NCBI GenBank assembly: GCA_003135495.1
Contig: PLBX01000552.1
Coordinates: forward strand, 1 to 18,767
Direction of reading: 5' to 3'
DNA from: Acidobacteriaceae bacterium
Lineage (GTDB): Bacteria; Acidobacteriota; Terriglobia; Terriglobales; Acidobacteriaceae
DNA: 18,767 nucleotides
The translations under genes were made by a program, and so were the position numbers. This document shows, in pieces, positions 1 through 7,748 of this stretch (the stretch's first letter is position 1; every line of letters starts with the position of its first letter). Below the pieces are notes generated by a model. The model had not been told where the DNA came from. It saw nothing but the letters and a program-made list of their open reading frames with translations, and did no database searches.

Positions 1-659
1 TTCTTGATGTCGATCCAGCCATTGGTCATCGCCCCGCGTCCGAATGTTGGCCCCAAACTGGAGACCGTAGGGCCGTGTCAAACCCGAGCCTGGTTTTCCA
101 GGTAGCAGACCCCCAGGCTGCGCATGCTTTTGACCACCAGATAATTAAATTCATTGGTGTCGGTGCAGCCCCCGGTGAAGGCAATGCCCTCGCAGCGGTT
201 CACGGTGTGGCCATTCGCGTCTTTTTCCAGGAACGAGTCTTCACGCGTTTTCTTCACCCGCTGTGCGATTTCGCTGTAGGCCTGCTCCCAGGAAATGTCT
301 TCCCAATCGGTGGCTCCCGGCCGCCGCACTTGCGGCTTGAGCAGCCGCCGGTCATTCATGATGTCCTGTTCGAGCGATGAACCTTTGGGGCAGAGAGTTC
401 CGCGGTTGATGGGATGGTCGGGGTCGCCTTCGACGTGCACCACCTGCGGGATCGCGTTCTTGGCCTTGTCGCCGAGCGTGTAGATAATGACGCCGCAGCT
501 CACCGCACAATAAGGACAGGTGCTGCGAGTTTCGCTGGCGCGTGAAATTTTGAGGGATAGGGTCTGGGCGTAAACCGGGGTTAGATCGAAGCCGAGGGCA
601 GAGATTCCAGCACCCCCGAGAACCGTGCCCCTAAGAAAGTTCCGGCGAGATAGCTCCAT
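1..659 (-). CDS. fdnG: Formate dehydrogenase-N/O alpha subunit, selenoprotein, N-terminal part (cut by window edge)
   Basis: This is the catalytic molybdopterin subunit of a membrane-bound, periplasm-facing formate dehydrogenase. About 219 residues are in the window and the gene continues past base 1. Visible features: a twin-arginine signal (SRRNFLRG, residues 4-11) followed by a hydrophobic stretch ending near VYAQ; a [4Fe-4S] motif C48-x2-C51-x3-C55 with C90; and the FDH-type context NQARV before codon 194. Codon 194 is UGA (78-80), and the reading continues HGPTVSSLGPTFGRGAMTN, which matches known FDH alpha chains in which selenocysteine is the molybdenum ligand. The start is the ATG at 657-659, with a G-rich stretch upstream and the Tat signal directly after it; the open frame further upstream lacks family similarity. 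The iron-sulfur and cytochrome subunits are expected beyond the left edge. fdoG is an equally possible name. Confidence 0.93.
49..80 (-). promoter_or_regulatory. Selenocysteine UGA codon and bacterial SECIS element
   Basis: The UGA at 78-80 is followed in the mRNA by a hairpin: CUCC (63-60), loop AGUUU (59-55), GGGG (54-51), extended by GG (66-65) with CC (50-49) around an unpaired U at 64. Counting U of UGA as 1, this puts a bulged U at 17 and the loop GU at 23-24, the positions known to be needed for SelB binding in E. coli fdhF. The first bases after UGA (CACGGCCC) also match the E. coli formate dehydrogenase genes. The geometry is read from sequence; its function is inferred from the family. 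Confidence 0.85.
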
Positions 660-937
660 TGTGTTGCCCCCGTGCTGCACTTTCCAGAAGTTACGGAGGT
701 GAATGGTTGTGGACGCGCAAGATTGCGTCCGGCTTAATTCCTGCGAATGCGGAGAACTATAAACCCGAACCAATGCGACCGTCAACCGGGGAAACGGTCG
801 AGGATTAGGATACTCGACATTGACGAGCCTGAGAGCACCGTTTTTAGCGAGAAATCGACCCGACGGTTCATCCGTTATTACCGTCCAGATTACTGTTGAT
901 CCTCGATCTGATCGTTCCTTATATGTAGAAGAGTACG
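660..937. other. Gap between the 94-aa gene and fdnG
   Basis: This 278-bp gap holds no ORF with family similarity. It should carry the fdnG leader and promoter, and possibly a terminator for the 94-aa gene, but I cannot pick out a convincing box or hairpin. The long open frame that runs through it on the minus strand is an upstream extension of fdnG. Confidence 0.5.
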
Positions 938-1222
938 TCAAATATTGATAATTTTGTCGGTATGCCGGCTCAGGTACCAGCAGGGGCTGCTGCCGAAGTG
1001 CGGAAACAGGGAATGGACGCAGGTGTCGGTCTCCTGTTGTCCGGGCTCGTACTGAATCTTCCCACTCTTGACGTGGATGGCGTAAAGAGGATTCACCGTT
1101 ACTTGCCCAAACTGCGGACGCCCGCCAGGAATCTGGAAGCGCAACGAGCAATAGTCGCCGACATACAGCAGAGCGGCGATAACGACAATCGCAGTGACTG
1201 TCCAAAGCAATGCACGTTTCAT
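938..1222 (-). CDS. Small membrane-anchored protein of unknown function
   Basis: 94 residues. The start is the ATG at 1220-1222, with a weak GGGAT-type ribosome site. An N-terminal hydrophobic segment (about residues 5-20, ALLWTVTAIVVIAALLYV) suggests a membrane anchor or uncleaved signal, followed by a short soluble part with GGRPQFGQVTV and a C-terminal block with two cysteines (TCVHSLFPHFG, then SSPCWYLSRH). The Cys, Trp and His rich end looks constrained, and I have an impression of similar small proteins in Acidobacteriota, but I cannot name a family or function. It lies between fdnG (same strand, 278 bp downstream) and divergent fdhE, so a link to formate dehydrogenase is possible but unproven. 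Confidence 0.65.
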   Translation of the reverse strand: MKRALLWTVTAIVVIAALLYVGDYCSLRFQIPGGRPQFGQVTVNPLYAIHVKSGKIQYEPGQQETDTCVHSLFPHFGSSPCWYLSRHTDKIINI

Positions 1223-1373
1223 GGTTGATCCCGTATGCCGGCTCCCAAGTGTTAGTGAGTAATTGGAATCTTATCTGCTCATACGCGCGATCGTAACCAG
1301 GATTTTTCAAAGACCGGCGCATCTACCGTTTGCAGGTCCGTTTGCATGGTGCGACGCGGACATTCATAATCGC

Positions 1374-2249
1374 ATGATGTCTGATAGCGGACTCTCTGAT
1401 CGCAGTTTGCCGGGCCGCCGCATTTTTAATCGTACGACCGCGCAGGGCGAATGGCAGCGCCGGATTGCAAGGGCTGAGGAACTCGGCGCTCAGTACAGCT
1501 TTGCGGCGGAGATCCTGCGTTTTTATGCGGCCATCGCGCGCTTTCAGAAAGACTTATTTGCGGAAGCCGGACGGTCCCGTGCTGGCGTGCTTGCCGGTGG
1601 ACCCGAAGCAGAGGGTTTTGCATGCCCGCTTCTGCCCGGAGTTGAAAAACATTTCGGCGATTTTCTTACCGTGGTTGAACGGAATGGGCCTGCTCCGCTG
1701 CAAGAGCCTGCGCGCGAGTTGAGACGCGCCGGTTCTGAGGCCCACTTTCAATTGCTGGCGATTTTTTGGGAGGCTGGCGATGCGGGCGCGGTATCCTCCG
1801 GTCCAGCTGATTTTTTCGCGCGCGCATTTCTCCAGCCTTATGCGGCGGACATCCGCACACGCTCGATTATGCAGTGGAACGGGCCCGCTCCGTACTTGTG
1901 CCCTTTATGCAAACGAAAACCGGTATGCGGCGTTCTGCGTCCACTGGGAGACGGCGGACAGCGGTCTTTAGTCTGCTCATTTTGTCTGGCGGAATGGGAG
2001 TTTCGAAGACTCGTTTGCCCCGGATGCGGGGAGGAGAATCCCGCTAAGCTTGCGATATATACCGCCGAAGAACTCAAGCATGTTCGCGTGGAAGCGTGCG
2101 ATAGTTGCCGCATCTACATCAAGACAGTCGACATGACAAAGAGCGGACTGGCGGAGCCGGTGGTCGATGAGATCGCTGCGGTGCCGCTCGATCTGTGGGC
2201 TCAGAAGCAGGGATACACGAAGCTGCAAGCGAACCTGATGCAGCTATAG
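1374..2249 (+). CDS. fdhE: Formate dehydrogenase accessory protein FdhE
   Basis: FdhE is a cytoplasmic rubredoxin-like maturation factor for respiratory formate dehydrogenases. In 291 residues from the chosen start there are four CxxC pairs: C176/C179, C201/C204, C215/C218 and C242/C245. They fall in the order typical of the family and would bind iron or zinc. The helical N-terminal half includes the family-like stretch FAAEILRFYAAIARFQ near residues 43-58, and the end has the family's PLDLWAQKQGY. E. coli FdhE has 309 residues, so the length fits. The start is uncertain: tandem ATGs at 1374 and 1377 have no clear ribosome site, and a TTG at 1263 would add 37 residues without recognisable similarity. 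The partner enzyme gene, fdnG, lies on the opposite strand to the left. Confidence 0.9.
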   Translation: MMSDSGLSDRSLPGRRIFNRTTAQGEWQRRIARAEELGAQYSFAAEILRFYAAIARFQKDLFAEAGRSRAGVLAGGPEAEGFACPLLPGVEKHFGDFLTVVERNGPAPLQEPARELRRAGSEAHFQLLAIFWEAGDAGAVSSGPADFFARAFLQPYAADIRTRSIMQWNGPAPYLCPLCKRKPVCGVLRPLGDGGQRSLVCSFCLAEWEFRRLVCPGCGEENPAKLAIYTAEELKHVRVEACDSCRIYIKTVDMTKSGLAEPVVDEIAAVPLDLWAQKQGYTKLQANLMQL

Positions 2250-2308
2250 CGAAAGTTATTTCGTCGGGAATTCAGGCGCTGCGGTGAGCAAAGCTGCGCT
2301 CGGTTTGG

Positions 2309-2331
2309 ACGGGTGGGGCGCCCGTCCCCAC
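2309..2331. terminator. GC-rich hairpin between convergent fdhE and the FUSC gene
   Basis: GTGGGG (2313-2318) and CCCCAC (2326-2331) form a perfect 6-bp stem with a 7-nt loop; ACGGG (2309-2313) and CCCGT (2321-2325) form a competing stem. It lies 60 bp after the fdhE stop and 18 bp after the FUSC stop. There is no T-tract, so intrinsic termination is uncertain. It could instead be a dispersed GC-rich intergenic repeat. Confidence 0.35.
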
Positions 2332-2348
2332 ACGCCCGTCCCGACTAG

Positions 2349-4541
2349 TCACGGTAAGCGCTCAAACTTTAATATTTGTTCGCGAAGAGTATTGAGACTG
2401 TTCGTTATGCGATCCGTTTCTTCATTCACCAGCGCGTAGCGTGCGATTTCGGAATTGCCAGCATGCAGCAATCGATGATGATCTTCACGTAGATCGGGAA
2501 GATTGCGCAGAGACACTTTTTCTCCCCGTAGCGATGCGGCGAGTTTTTCAATTGTGATTTCCACGTCGCGGGCGAAGTCTACGAATTCTTTGCGCACGGG
2601 GTCCGCGCTGATTGGCACGACTTCCAAGGCCATGACGGCGCGAACGAAACGATGGGAGTTCGCGAGCATCGCGGTCAGCAGGTGAACTTTTTCCGCGCTC
2701 GTCCCAGGTTCCGCTCGCAGCCGGTCGGCGGACGCTTCCATGTTCGATCGCGCAAGCCGCACTGCCAGACGCGCACGATTTAACTCCGTTTCATTCCGCG
2801 AATTGCCTTGCAGATGCGCTTCCACCACAGCATGGAAATATGCGCGATAAGCCTCCAGCATATCGGCCATCATTTTGCCAACCTGCGTCCGTTCCCAAGT
2901 GGGCCACACCAGATATGCGGCGAGTGCGACCACTCCTCCGAGGCAGGTCATTTCGCCGCGTGCCAGGATGACCGCTTTCGGGGACACTCCGGTGAAGGCC
3001 ACCATCACGACGATAAGGGCGCTGACCGCTATGGTGAACACTCCATAATTTGCGCCTCCCGCCCAGCGCAGTAAAAATGTAAAGACGCCGATTAGCACTA
3101 TTTCCATAGCGCTGCTCGGCGGAAAAAAATGAAAGAGGCCGGTCGCCAATACCAAACCCAGTATCGTTCCTCCAATGCGCAATACGCCGCGGCTGAAGGT
3201 TGCGGTAAATTCCTGCTTCAGCACCAGCACGATGGTCATCGCCAGCCAGTACGAGCGTCCACTGCGGATCTGATGGGCCACCACTTCTCCTATGGCCAGA
3301 CACATTGCCATGCGTATGGCATGGCGAAAGGCGGACGATTGCAGGGTGAGATTCGCGCGCAAGGTCGCGAGCCTTCCGGTAATTCTGCGCGGCCACGGTT
3401 GCATCGCGTCGCGGGTTGCCAGCGCTTCCAATCCTTCAGGACTGGTTTCGTGAATGCTGCGCAGAGCGCTGCGGAACTGCCCGACGAGCGCATCCATTTG
3501 GTGACGGGCATCTCTCGTCATTGCTAAGCTCATCGGGGAAAGGGACGCAGAACTCGCGTTCTTTTCCTCGCCGCGGAGACTGTCCGCCAATGTTTCGAGT
3601 TCGCGCGAATTGTTTTGCGTGTTTTTCGAAACTTGTTCCGTCAATTCGCCGGTGGATAGAGATCGTGCTAGATCCGCCAGTACGTTTGCTGCGACTTCCA
3701 AAAAATGCTGCACCGTTGGCAAGCGAGCCGATGTCTCGTTATCGCGCTCTATTCTTCGCCGCAGCCGGCGCAAAGTCAGAAGGCTCAGCCGAATTCGCTC
3801 TCCCTGGTTTAACAGCGACCAATAGCGGGCCGCTTCGAGGCTGTTGTCGTTTCCAAGCCCGGCTAATGTTTCTCGTGCAGCAGTGCTTTGTTCGCTAGCC
3901 GGCGGACCTGCCTCCGACTTGGCGGGGACGACCGCAGCACGGGAAAGCTCGCTATAGAAGTCGGCCAAAGCACGCTGCTCGGGCTGGTAGCGGCGGACCG
4001 GCCAAAGCACCAATGCCAGGGCGGTTTGCAACAGACCTCCGCCGAGAGCTAGAAGACCGGATGCGAGCGCTCGTTCGGGAGTTAGAGGCTGCGCCGCAAA
4101 AATGATCAGCGTCACCACGCTGATCACGCCCAAATTCTCCGCCGTCGGACCGAGCGACACCGCGAGCCCGGCGGCGAAAGCCCACAAGCTCGGCACGGCG
4201 ATCGATAGAACGAGGTTTCGCCCGGCAAGTCCCCCCGCGACCACGGCGAGCGCGCACAGAAATGTTGCGGTCAACATTCTTTTAGCGCGCGTTAAATAAG
4301 GGCTGTGGCCGTCAGAGTAGGAAACCTGCAGCGCTCCCGTAGCCACTGCGAGTCCGCCGAGCGGCATGCCTATCGCTGCGCCCACGGCCAATGGCAGCGT
4401 GACTCCGATGGTGTTGCGAAGAGCAATCCACGGCTCCATGTGGCTGTGATCAAAGTGGAAAACCTTTCGCCAATACTCTCGCCACGCGTCCCACTGCGCA
4501 TCGGTCGCAGCCACAGCTCTAGCGGAATCCAACTCGCTCAA
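2349..4541 (-). CDS. FUSC family membrane protein (putative aromatic acid or small-molecule exporter)
   Basis: 730 residues with the duplicated layout of the FUSC/YccS/AaeB class. A first membrane block lies at about residues 42-182 and a second at about 405-550. The blocks are separated by a long soluble region (about 190-400) rich in charged helices, and a soluble C-terminal helical tail follows. The family-typical end of the second block is seen (SYWLAMTIVLVL near 430-441, ending in a Trp-Pro, VWPTWE). Proteins of this class are inner-membrane components of efflux systems such as AaeB for hydroxybenzoates; the substrate here cannot be told from sequence. The start is a TTG at 4539-4541, supported by GGAGAG just upstream. 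No membrane-fusion partner (AaeA-like) is nearby, so it seems to stand alone. Confidence 0.85.
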   Translation of the reverse strand: MSELDSARAVAATDAQWDAWREYWRKVFHFDHSHMEPWIALRNTIGVTLPLAVGAAIGMPLGGLAVATGALQVSYSDGHSPYLTRAKRMLTATFLCALAVVAGGLAGRNLVLSIAVPSLWAFAAGLAVSLGPTAENLGVISVVTLIIFAAQPLTPERALASGLLALGGGLLQTALALVLWPVRRYQPEQRALADFYSELSRAAVVPAKSEAGPPASEQSTAARETLAGLGNDNSLEAARYWSLLNQGERIRLSLLTLRRLRRRIERDNETSARLPTVQHFLEVAANVLADLARSLSTGELTEQVSKNTQNNSRELETLADSLRGEEKNASSASLSPMSLAMTRDARHQMDALVGQFRSALRSIHETSPEGLEALATRDAMQPWPRRITGRLATLRANLTLQSSAFRHAIRMAMCLAIGEVVAHQIRSGRSYWLAMTIVLVLKQEFTATFSRGVLRIGGTILGLVLATGLFHFFPPSSAMEIVLIGVFTFLLRWAGGANYGVFTIAVSALIVVMVAFTGVSPKAVILARGEMTCLGGVVALAAYLVWPTWERTQVGKMMADMLEAYRAYFHAVVEAHLQGNSRNETELNRARLAVRLARSNMEASADRLRAEPGTSAEKVHLLTAMLANSHRFVRAVMALEVVPISADPVRKEFVDFARDVEITIEKLAASLRGEKVSLRNLPDLREDHHRLLHAGNSEIARYALVNEETDRITNSLNTLREQILKFERLP

Positions 4542-4847
4542 TTACTCTCCATTGCCCAGATGTGGGAGTACTCAGTTTACCAACCACAATACATGCCCTC
4601 TCGCGAAGCCGCTTGTAACGCTCGATTGGCGGCTGCTGTCTACGGGGCCAAATGAAGAGCAAGAAATGATTTGAGGGAACAAGGTTTGCTGCAGCGCGGC
4701 GGAGGCAAGACGGCTTGGCGATTTTGCGGTGCGGCGACCGCAGAGAGGAGACCTGTAGAGAAGATAGTGTGTAGTTTATTGCGAGAGTGCGCCGCGACTA
4801 TAGCTAGTTATTCCGCAAAAATGAAACGATGTTACGCACTGCTCAAT
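4542..4847. other. Gap between phaC and the FUSC gene
   Basis: 306 bp with no convincing gene. It must hold the end of the phaC transcript and the promoter of the FUSC gene. A perfect 6-bp inverted repeat, TGCGGT/ACCGCA (4725-4730 and 4737-4742), is present without a T-tract on either strand. A degenerate PhaR-like site, CTGC-AGC-GCGG, lies at 4689-4699. Confidence 0.45.
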
Positions 4848-5915
4848 TCAATCGGAGCGCGGGGCCAGCCAGTTCTCAATGTGCGGCCATGTGCGTTTAC
4901 CTGCGCCACTCCCGGCCATAATTCCTATGTGGCCACCAGGAATACGAAACAGTTCCTTGTCGGTGCTGCTCACTCTTGACATGATCGCAGCCGACTGGCA
5001 CGGAGGCGTTATGTGATCCCCCTCGGCGATTACAGTAAGAAGCTTGGCGCTGATACGGCCCAAGTCAACCCGCTCTCCGCGGATTATCCATTCGCCGCGC
5101 ATTAAACGATCATTGCGATAGAGATCGACAACCAGTTGCCGGAATGCTCCGCCAGCCAGCGGTACATTATCAGTGACCCATGTATTCATCGCCTGCCAAG
5201 CATCGACGACCTGCGGATTGTCTAGGTTGTCCCACAACTTCAAATAATTTCCGACGTAATTTTCCACCGGTTTAAGGGCCTTGGCGCCATAGTCAATCAT
5301 CTCGCCGGGCATGTTGCCGAAAGCTGCCAGCACTTTGTCCACGTCAAAATAGCGCTCGTCGACCCAGCGCGAAAAGGTGATGCCGTCCTTGTTGGAAAAA
5401 TCTAAGGGCGCCGTCAACAGGACCAGGTTGCGCAATCCGTCATCCGGACGTAAAGCAGCGTAAATCGTGGTGATGATGGCCCCAATGCACCACCCCAACA
5501 TGCTGAATTCTTCGCTGCCCGACACTACCTTCAACTTGCGTATTGCGCGCGGCAGGTAGTCGAGCGCGTAATCGTCGAACTTTAAATGTTTATCCTCCGG
5601 GCCCGGCGTGCCCCAATCGAGAAGGTACAGATCGTAGCCGCTCTTAACCATGAATTCCACAAAACTATGGCCCGGTTTCAAATCGAGAATGTAAGGACGG
5701 TTCATCAGGGCGAAGACGAGCAGAAGCGGCACTGGATGCCGTTCTTCCTTGGGTAGCAAGGGTATGTAGCGGTATAGCTTGGCCTTGTTCAGCGTCCATA
5801 TCAATTCTTTGGGAGTTTGCGCAATGGACGCTTTCGTGGTCACCGCCTTGGTGAAGTCAGTGAACTTTTCTCCAACCCCTAAAAGCTGATCGGTGACAAC
5901 AGCTGCTTCGTACAT
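4848..5915 (-). CDS. phaC: Class III polyhydroxyalkanoate synthase, catalytic subunit PhaC
   Basis: 355 residues, the usual length of class III PhaC, against about 590 for class I. It polymerises (R)-3-hydroxyacyl-CoA on granule surfaces. The alpha/beta-hydrolase fold carries a modified lipase box GWCIG with nucleophile C143, the aspartate of GDH (D300) and the histidine of GGHIG (H329). These match the catalytic Cys-Asp-His of Allochromatium PhaC. Other family motifs seen are NRPYILDLKPG (72-82) and DLYLLDWGTPG (95-105). The start at 5913-5915 is only two bases after the stop of the PhaE-like gene, with AAGGGG about 8 bases upstream, so translation is probably coupled. Class III synthases work as PhaE-PhaC complexes, which fits this order. 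Confidence 0.95.
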   Translation of the reverse strand: MYEAAVVTDQLLGVGEKFTDFTKAVTTKASIAQTPKELIWTLNKAKLYRYIPLLPKEERHPVPLLLVFALMNRPYILDLKPGHSFVEFMVKSGYDLYLLDWGTPGPEDKHLKFDDYALDYLPRAIRKLKVVSGSEEFSMLGWCIGAIITTIYAALRPDDGLRNLVLLTAPLDFSNKDGITFSRWVDERYFDVDKVLAAFGNMPGEMIDYGAKALKPVENYVGNYLKLWDNLDNPQVVDAWQAMNTWVTDNVPLAGGAFRQLVVDLYRNDRLMRGEWIIRGERVDLGRISAKLLTVIAEGDHITPPCQSAAIMSRVSSTDKELFRIPGGHIGIMAGSGAGKRTWPHIENWLAPRSD

Positions 5916-5917
5916 GG

Positions 5918-6343
5918 CTACTTGGCCCCTTTCTTCCTGCTCCTTCTTGCTGCGGGTCTCGCTGCAGGCCGTGCTGCAGAACGGGTGCGCGAAGCTGGCC
6001 GTGGACTCGCAAGCGACTTTTCTATACGGTCCAGTTTGGCATCCATATCATCGAGACGCACTTCGATATTTACAGTCCTCTCCGCGATGCTGACCACGTC
6101 GGCCCTGGATGGCATGCTGAATTGCTGCAGTGCCTGTAGCATAACCTTCTCTACCGCTTCACGAAACGGGGAAGAGGCAGAAAGATAATTATTCAGCATC
6201 ATCCCGCTGGCCTTGGCGTAGGCATCAGTATTAACTGTGTCGACCATGCTCTTAGCCCATGCATCGAGATAGGTATCCCGCATCTCGCGAAACGCATCGG
6301 TGGGATCGAATTCCTTGCCGTTTGCCGCTTGTTTCTCACTCAT
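5918..6343 (-). CDS. phaE: Short PhaE-like PHA synthase subunit with basic Ala/Arg/Pro tail
   Basis: 141 residues directly upstream of phaC. The part from about residue 58 to 112 (FREAVEKVMLQALQQFSMPSRADV and the following coiled coil with LDDMDAKLDRIE) resembles the conserved C-terminal part of PhaE, the partner needed for class III synthase activity. Allochromatium PhaE is about 350 residues, so this copy lacks most of the usual N-terminal region. The last 29 residues (113-141) are a low-complexity basic tail with AARPAARPAARR and KKGAK, resembling the histone H1-like tails of PhaF-type phasins that bind DNA. A strong ribosome site, GGAGG, at 6354-6358 supports the start. It could also be called a PhaF/PhaM-like granule protein; its place next to phaC favours PhaE. 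Confidence 0.78.
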   Translation of the reverse strand: MSEKQAANGKEFDPTDAFREMRDTYLDAWAKSMVDTVNTDAYAKASGMMLNNYLSASSPFREAVEKVMLQALQQFSMPSRADVVSIAERTVNIEVRLDDMDAKLDRIEKSLASPRPASRTRSAARPAARPAARRSRKKGAK

Positions 6344-6377
6344 AAAGCAATATCCTCCATAGTCACCGCACAGTGGG

Positions 6378-6424
6378 AGACAGCCCTAGATACGCCAACT
6401 ATTATTGTAGGCGCTGGGCTGTCT
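6378..6424 (-). promoter_or_regulatory. Compound hairpin in the phaP-phaE intergenic RNA
   Basis: A perfect 9-bp outer repeat, AGACAGCCC (6378-6386) with GGGCTGTCT (6416-6424), encloses a second stem, CGCCAAC (6393-6399) with GTAGGCG (6407-6413), with one mismatch and a 7-nt loop. It fills the middle of the 102-bp gap. No T-tract follows on the minus strand, so I read it as an intercistronic RNA structure (attenuator, processing site or 3' stabiliser for phaP mRNA) more than a simple terminator. The pairing is read directly; the role is inferred. Confidence 0.6.
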
Positions 6425-6445
6425 ACCGGGCGAAGTATAATTTCG

Positions 6446-7045
6446 TTACGCCGCTGTCGCGTGCTTTACCGGCTTGGATGCGATATCCAGTACTGACTTT
6501 TGAGTCTCGAGCAAAAGATCTAATCCACTCTGAAACATCTCCGCAAAAGGGTTGGCAAGAAATGGATTCGCAAAGCGGAACTGCTTCTTGGCGGTTTCAT
6601 ATCCCGCTCTTTGCTGCTCTGCACAGAATTCCAGATTTTTCTTTTGCGTTGCGGTCGCGTGATCCACAGTCTGCTGGACGAGCGCAGTTGCGTTATCGGC
6701 GAACTTTGCCACCAAAGCTCCGCGCTCCTCGGCAAGGCCGGTTAGCGTTTCACTCTGCTCGACGGCAAGATCGATGTATTCCTTCTGGGTTTCGACATAG
6801 CGGTCTAAAGACTGGCCTAAAACATCGAACCAGAACACACCAGGTGTTTCCGGAGTGAGATGAAATGCTTTTTTGCAGGTCTGTACGAGTTCAGCGCTTT
6901 GGCCGGCTGCGACTTCCAGGGACTTCTTCTGGAGATCTGCCAGACGTTCGACGCTCTTCGTGTATACAGGGACGAAACTTGCCGCTACTTCAGCGCTTTC
7001 AGCTGCCGCTCGCGTGCTGCGTGTTGACTTTCGGGGGGTGCTCAT
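6446..7045 (-). CDS. phaP: Phasin family PHA granule-associated protein
   Basis: 199 residues, nearly all predicted amphipathic helix. It is rich in Ala, Glu, Gln and Lys and has no membrane segment. The central region (LADLQKKSLEVAAGQSAELV, then YVETQKEYIDLAVEQSETL and later VDHATATQKKNLEFCAEQQ) has the heptad-like pattern of phasins, which coat PHA granules and control their size. The N-terminus is basic (MSTPRKSTRSTR). The start at 7043-7045 has a strong AAGGAG (7052-7057). It is the first gene of a leftward phaP-phaE-phaC set and faces phaR, with a PhaR-type operator in between. Repression by PhaR that is relieved when polymer appears is the known logic for such pairs. Confidence 0.87.
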   Translation of the reverse strand: MSTPRKSTRSTRAAAESAEVAASFVPVYTKSVERLADLQKKSLEVAAGQSAELVQTCKKAFHLTPETPGVFWFDVLGQSLDRYVETQKEYIDLAVEQSETLTGLAEERGALVAKFADNATALVQQTVDHATATQKKNLEFCAEQQRAGYETAKKQFRFANPFLANPFAEMFQSGLDLLLETQKSVLDIASKPVKHATAA

Positions 7046-7091
7046 GATCTGCTCCTTCTTAGAACCAATGTTTTTTGAACTAAAATACTAA

Positions 7092-7148
7092 TGCTGCGAT
7101 ATATGCTGCAGCGCAGCACGACTTCATATTAGCGAGAATTGCTGCGAT
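7092..7148. promoter_or_regulatory. PhaR-type operator in the phaP/phaR divergent region
   Basis: A perfect palindrome, TGCTGC-AGC-GCAGCA (7104-7118), contains CTGC-N3-GCAG, the consensus reported for Paracoccus PhaR. Two half-sites reading TGCTGCGAT flank it at 7092-7100 and 7140-7148. It lies 59 bp upstream of the phaP start and 55 bp upstream of the phaR start, so it could control both genes, including autoregulation of phaR. Sequence match and context are strong; binding is inferred. Confidence 0.75.
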
Positions 7149-7172
7149 GTGTCAAGGGGAAAATGAGGCAAC

Positions 7173-7748
7173 ATGAATCGAAAGCCCGTCATCATTAAGA
7201 AATACGAAAACCGCCGTCTCTACGACACTACCAACAGCCGCTATATCAATCAGGATGAAGTGGCCCAAATGCTGCAGAGTGGTTACGACGTGCAGGTTGT
7301 GGATGCGGCTACCGGCGAGGATTTGACGCGCCTTGTGCTTACCCAGATCATCGTAGAGCAAGCAAAGGCGCCGAACTCTGCTTTCCCATTGGATGTTCTT
7401 CGGGAAATGGTCGTCGCTTCCAGCCGGGCAACACAGGAAAGCACGCTTAAGTACATGAAGACCGCACTTGATATGTACCAGAATGCGTATCGGGCTATAA
7501 CGCCCCCAGTAAACCCTTTCGAATTTATGCAGCCAACAGCACGCCAAGAGCCGCCAGAATCAGAGTCCGGCATGCAAAGGGGAATGGCCGCGAGCCGCCC
7601 TGCACGCAAGAAAGTAAGCGACAAAAAAAGCGAGCGGGATGTCGTGGGCGAACTCAAGCGTCGCGTTGCAGAACTGGAGTCGCACGTCTTGGGTCGCAGC
7701 GCTAAGAAACCGCGGAAGCGGAAAGCTGCGTCGCGCCGCAAGCCTTAA
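7173..7748 (+). CDS. phaR: PHA synthesis repressor PhaR
   Basis: 191 residues. The N-terminal domain (about residues 7-66) has the family signature IKKYENRRLYDTTNSRYI followed by VAQMLQSGYDVQVVDA and DLTRLVLTQII, the PHB/PHA accumulation regulator DNA-binding domain. PhaR binds DNA upstream of phasin genes and is titrated onto nascent polymer, which releases repression. The middle (LREMVVASSRATQESTLKYM) fits the accumulation domain. The C-terminal third is basic and low in complexity, with a short predicted coiled coil (VGELKRRVAELESHV) and a Lys/Arg-rich end, a tail similar in kind to that of the PhaE-like protein. The start at 7173 follows GAGG by 5 bases. Confidence 0.93.
   Translation: MNRKPVIIKKYENRRLYDTTNSRYINQDEVAQMLQSGYDVQVVDAATGEDLTRLVLTQIIVEQAKAPNSAFPLDVLREMVVASSRATQESTLKYMKTALDMYQNAYRAITPPVNPFEFMQPTARQEPPESESGMQRGMAASRPARKKVSDKKSERDVVGELKRRVAELESHVLGRSAKKPRKRKAASRRKP

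Noticed and set aside
78..80. fdnG as a pseudogene truncated by a stop
   Set aside because: The stop is UGA at the family's selenocysteine position, with conserved coding sequence and a SECIS hairpin after it.
660..1322. Upstream extension of the fdnG reading frame to 1322
   Set aside because: The added residues have no family similarity, overlap the 94-aa gene, and the Tat signal begins exactly at the 659 ATG.
4689..4699. CTGC-AGC-GCGG as a PhaR operator upstream of the FUSC gene
   Set aside because: One mismatch in the core half-site and no extended arms; CTGC-rich words are common in this GC-rich DNA.
4725..4742. TGCGGT/ACCGCA hairpin as phaC terminator
   Set aside because: Stem of only 6 bp and no T-tract on either strand; it lies over 100 bases from the phaC stop.
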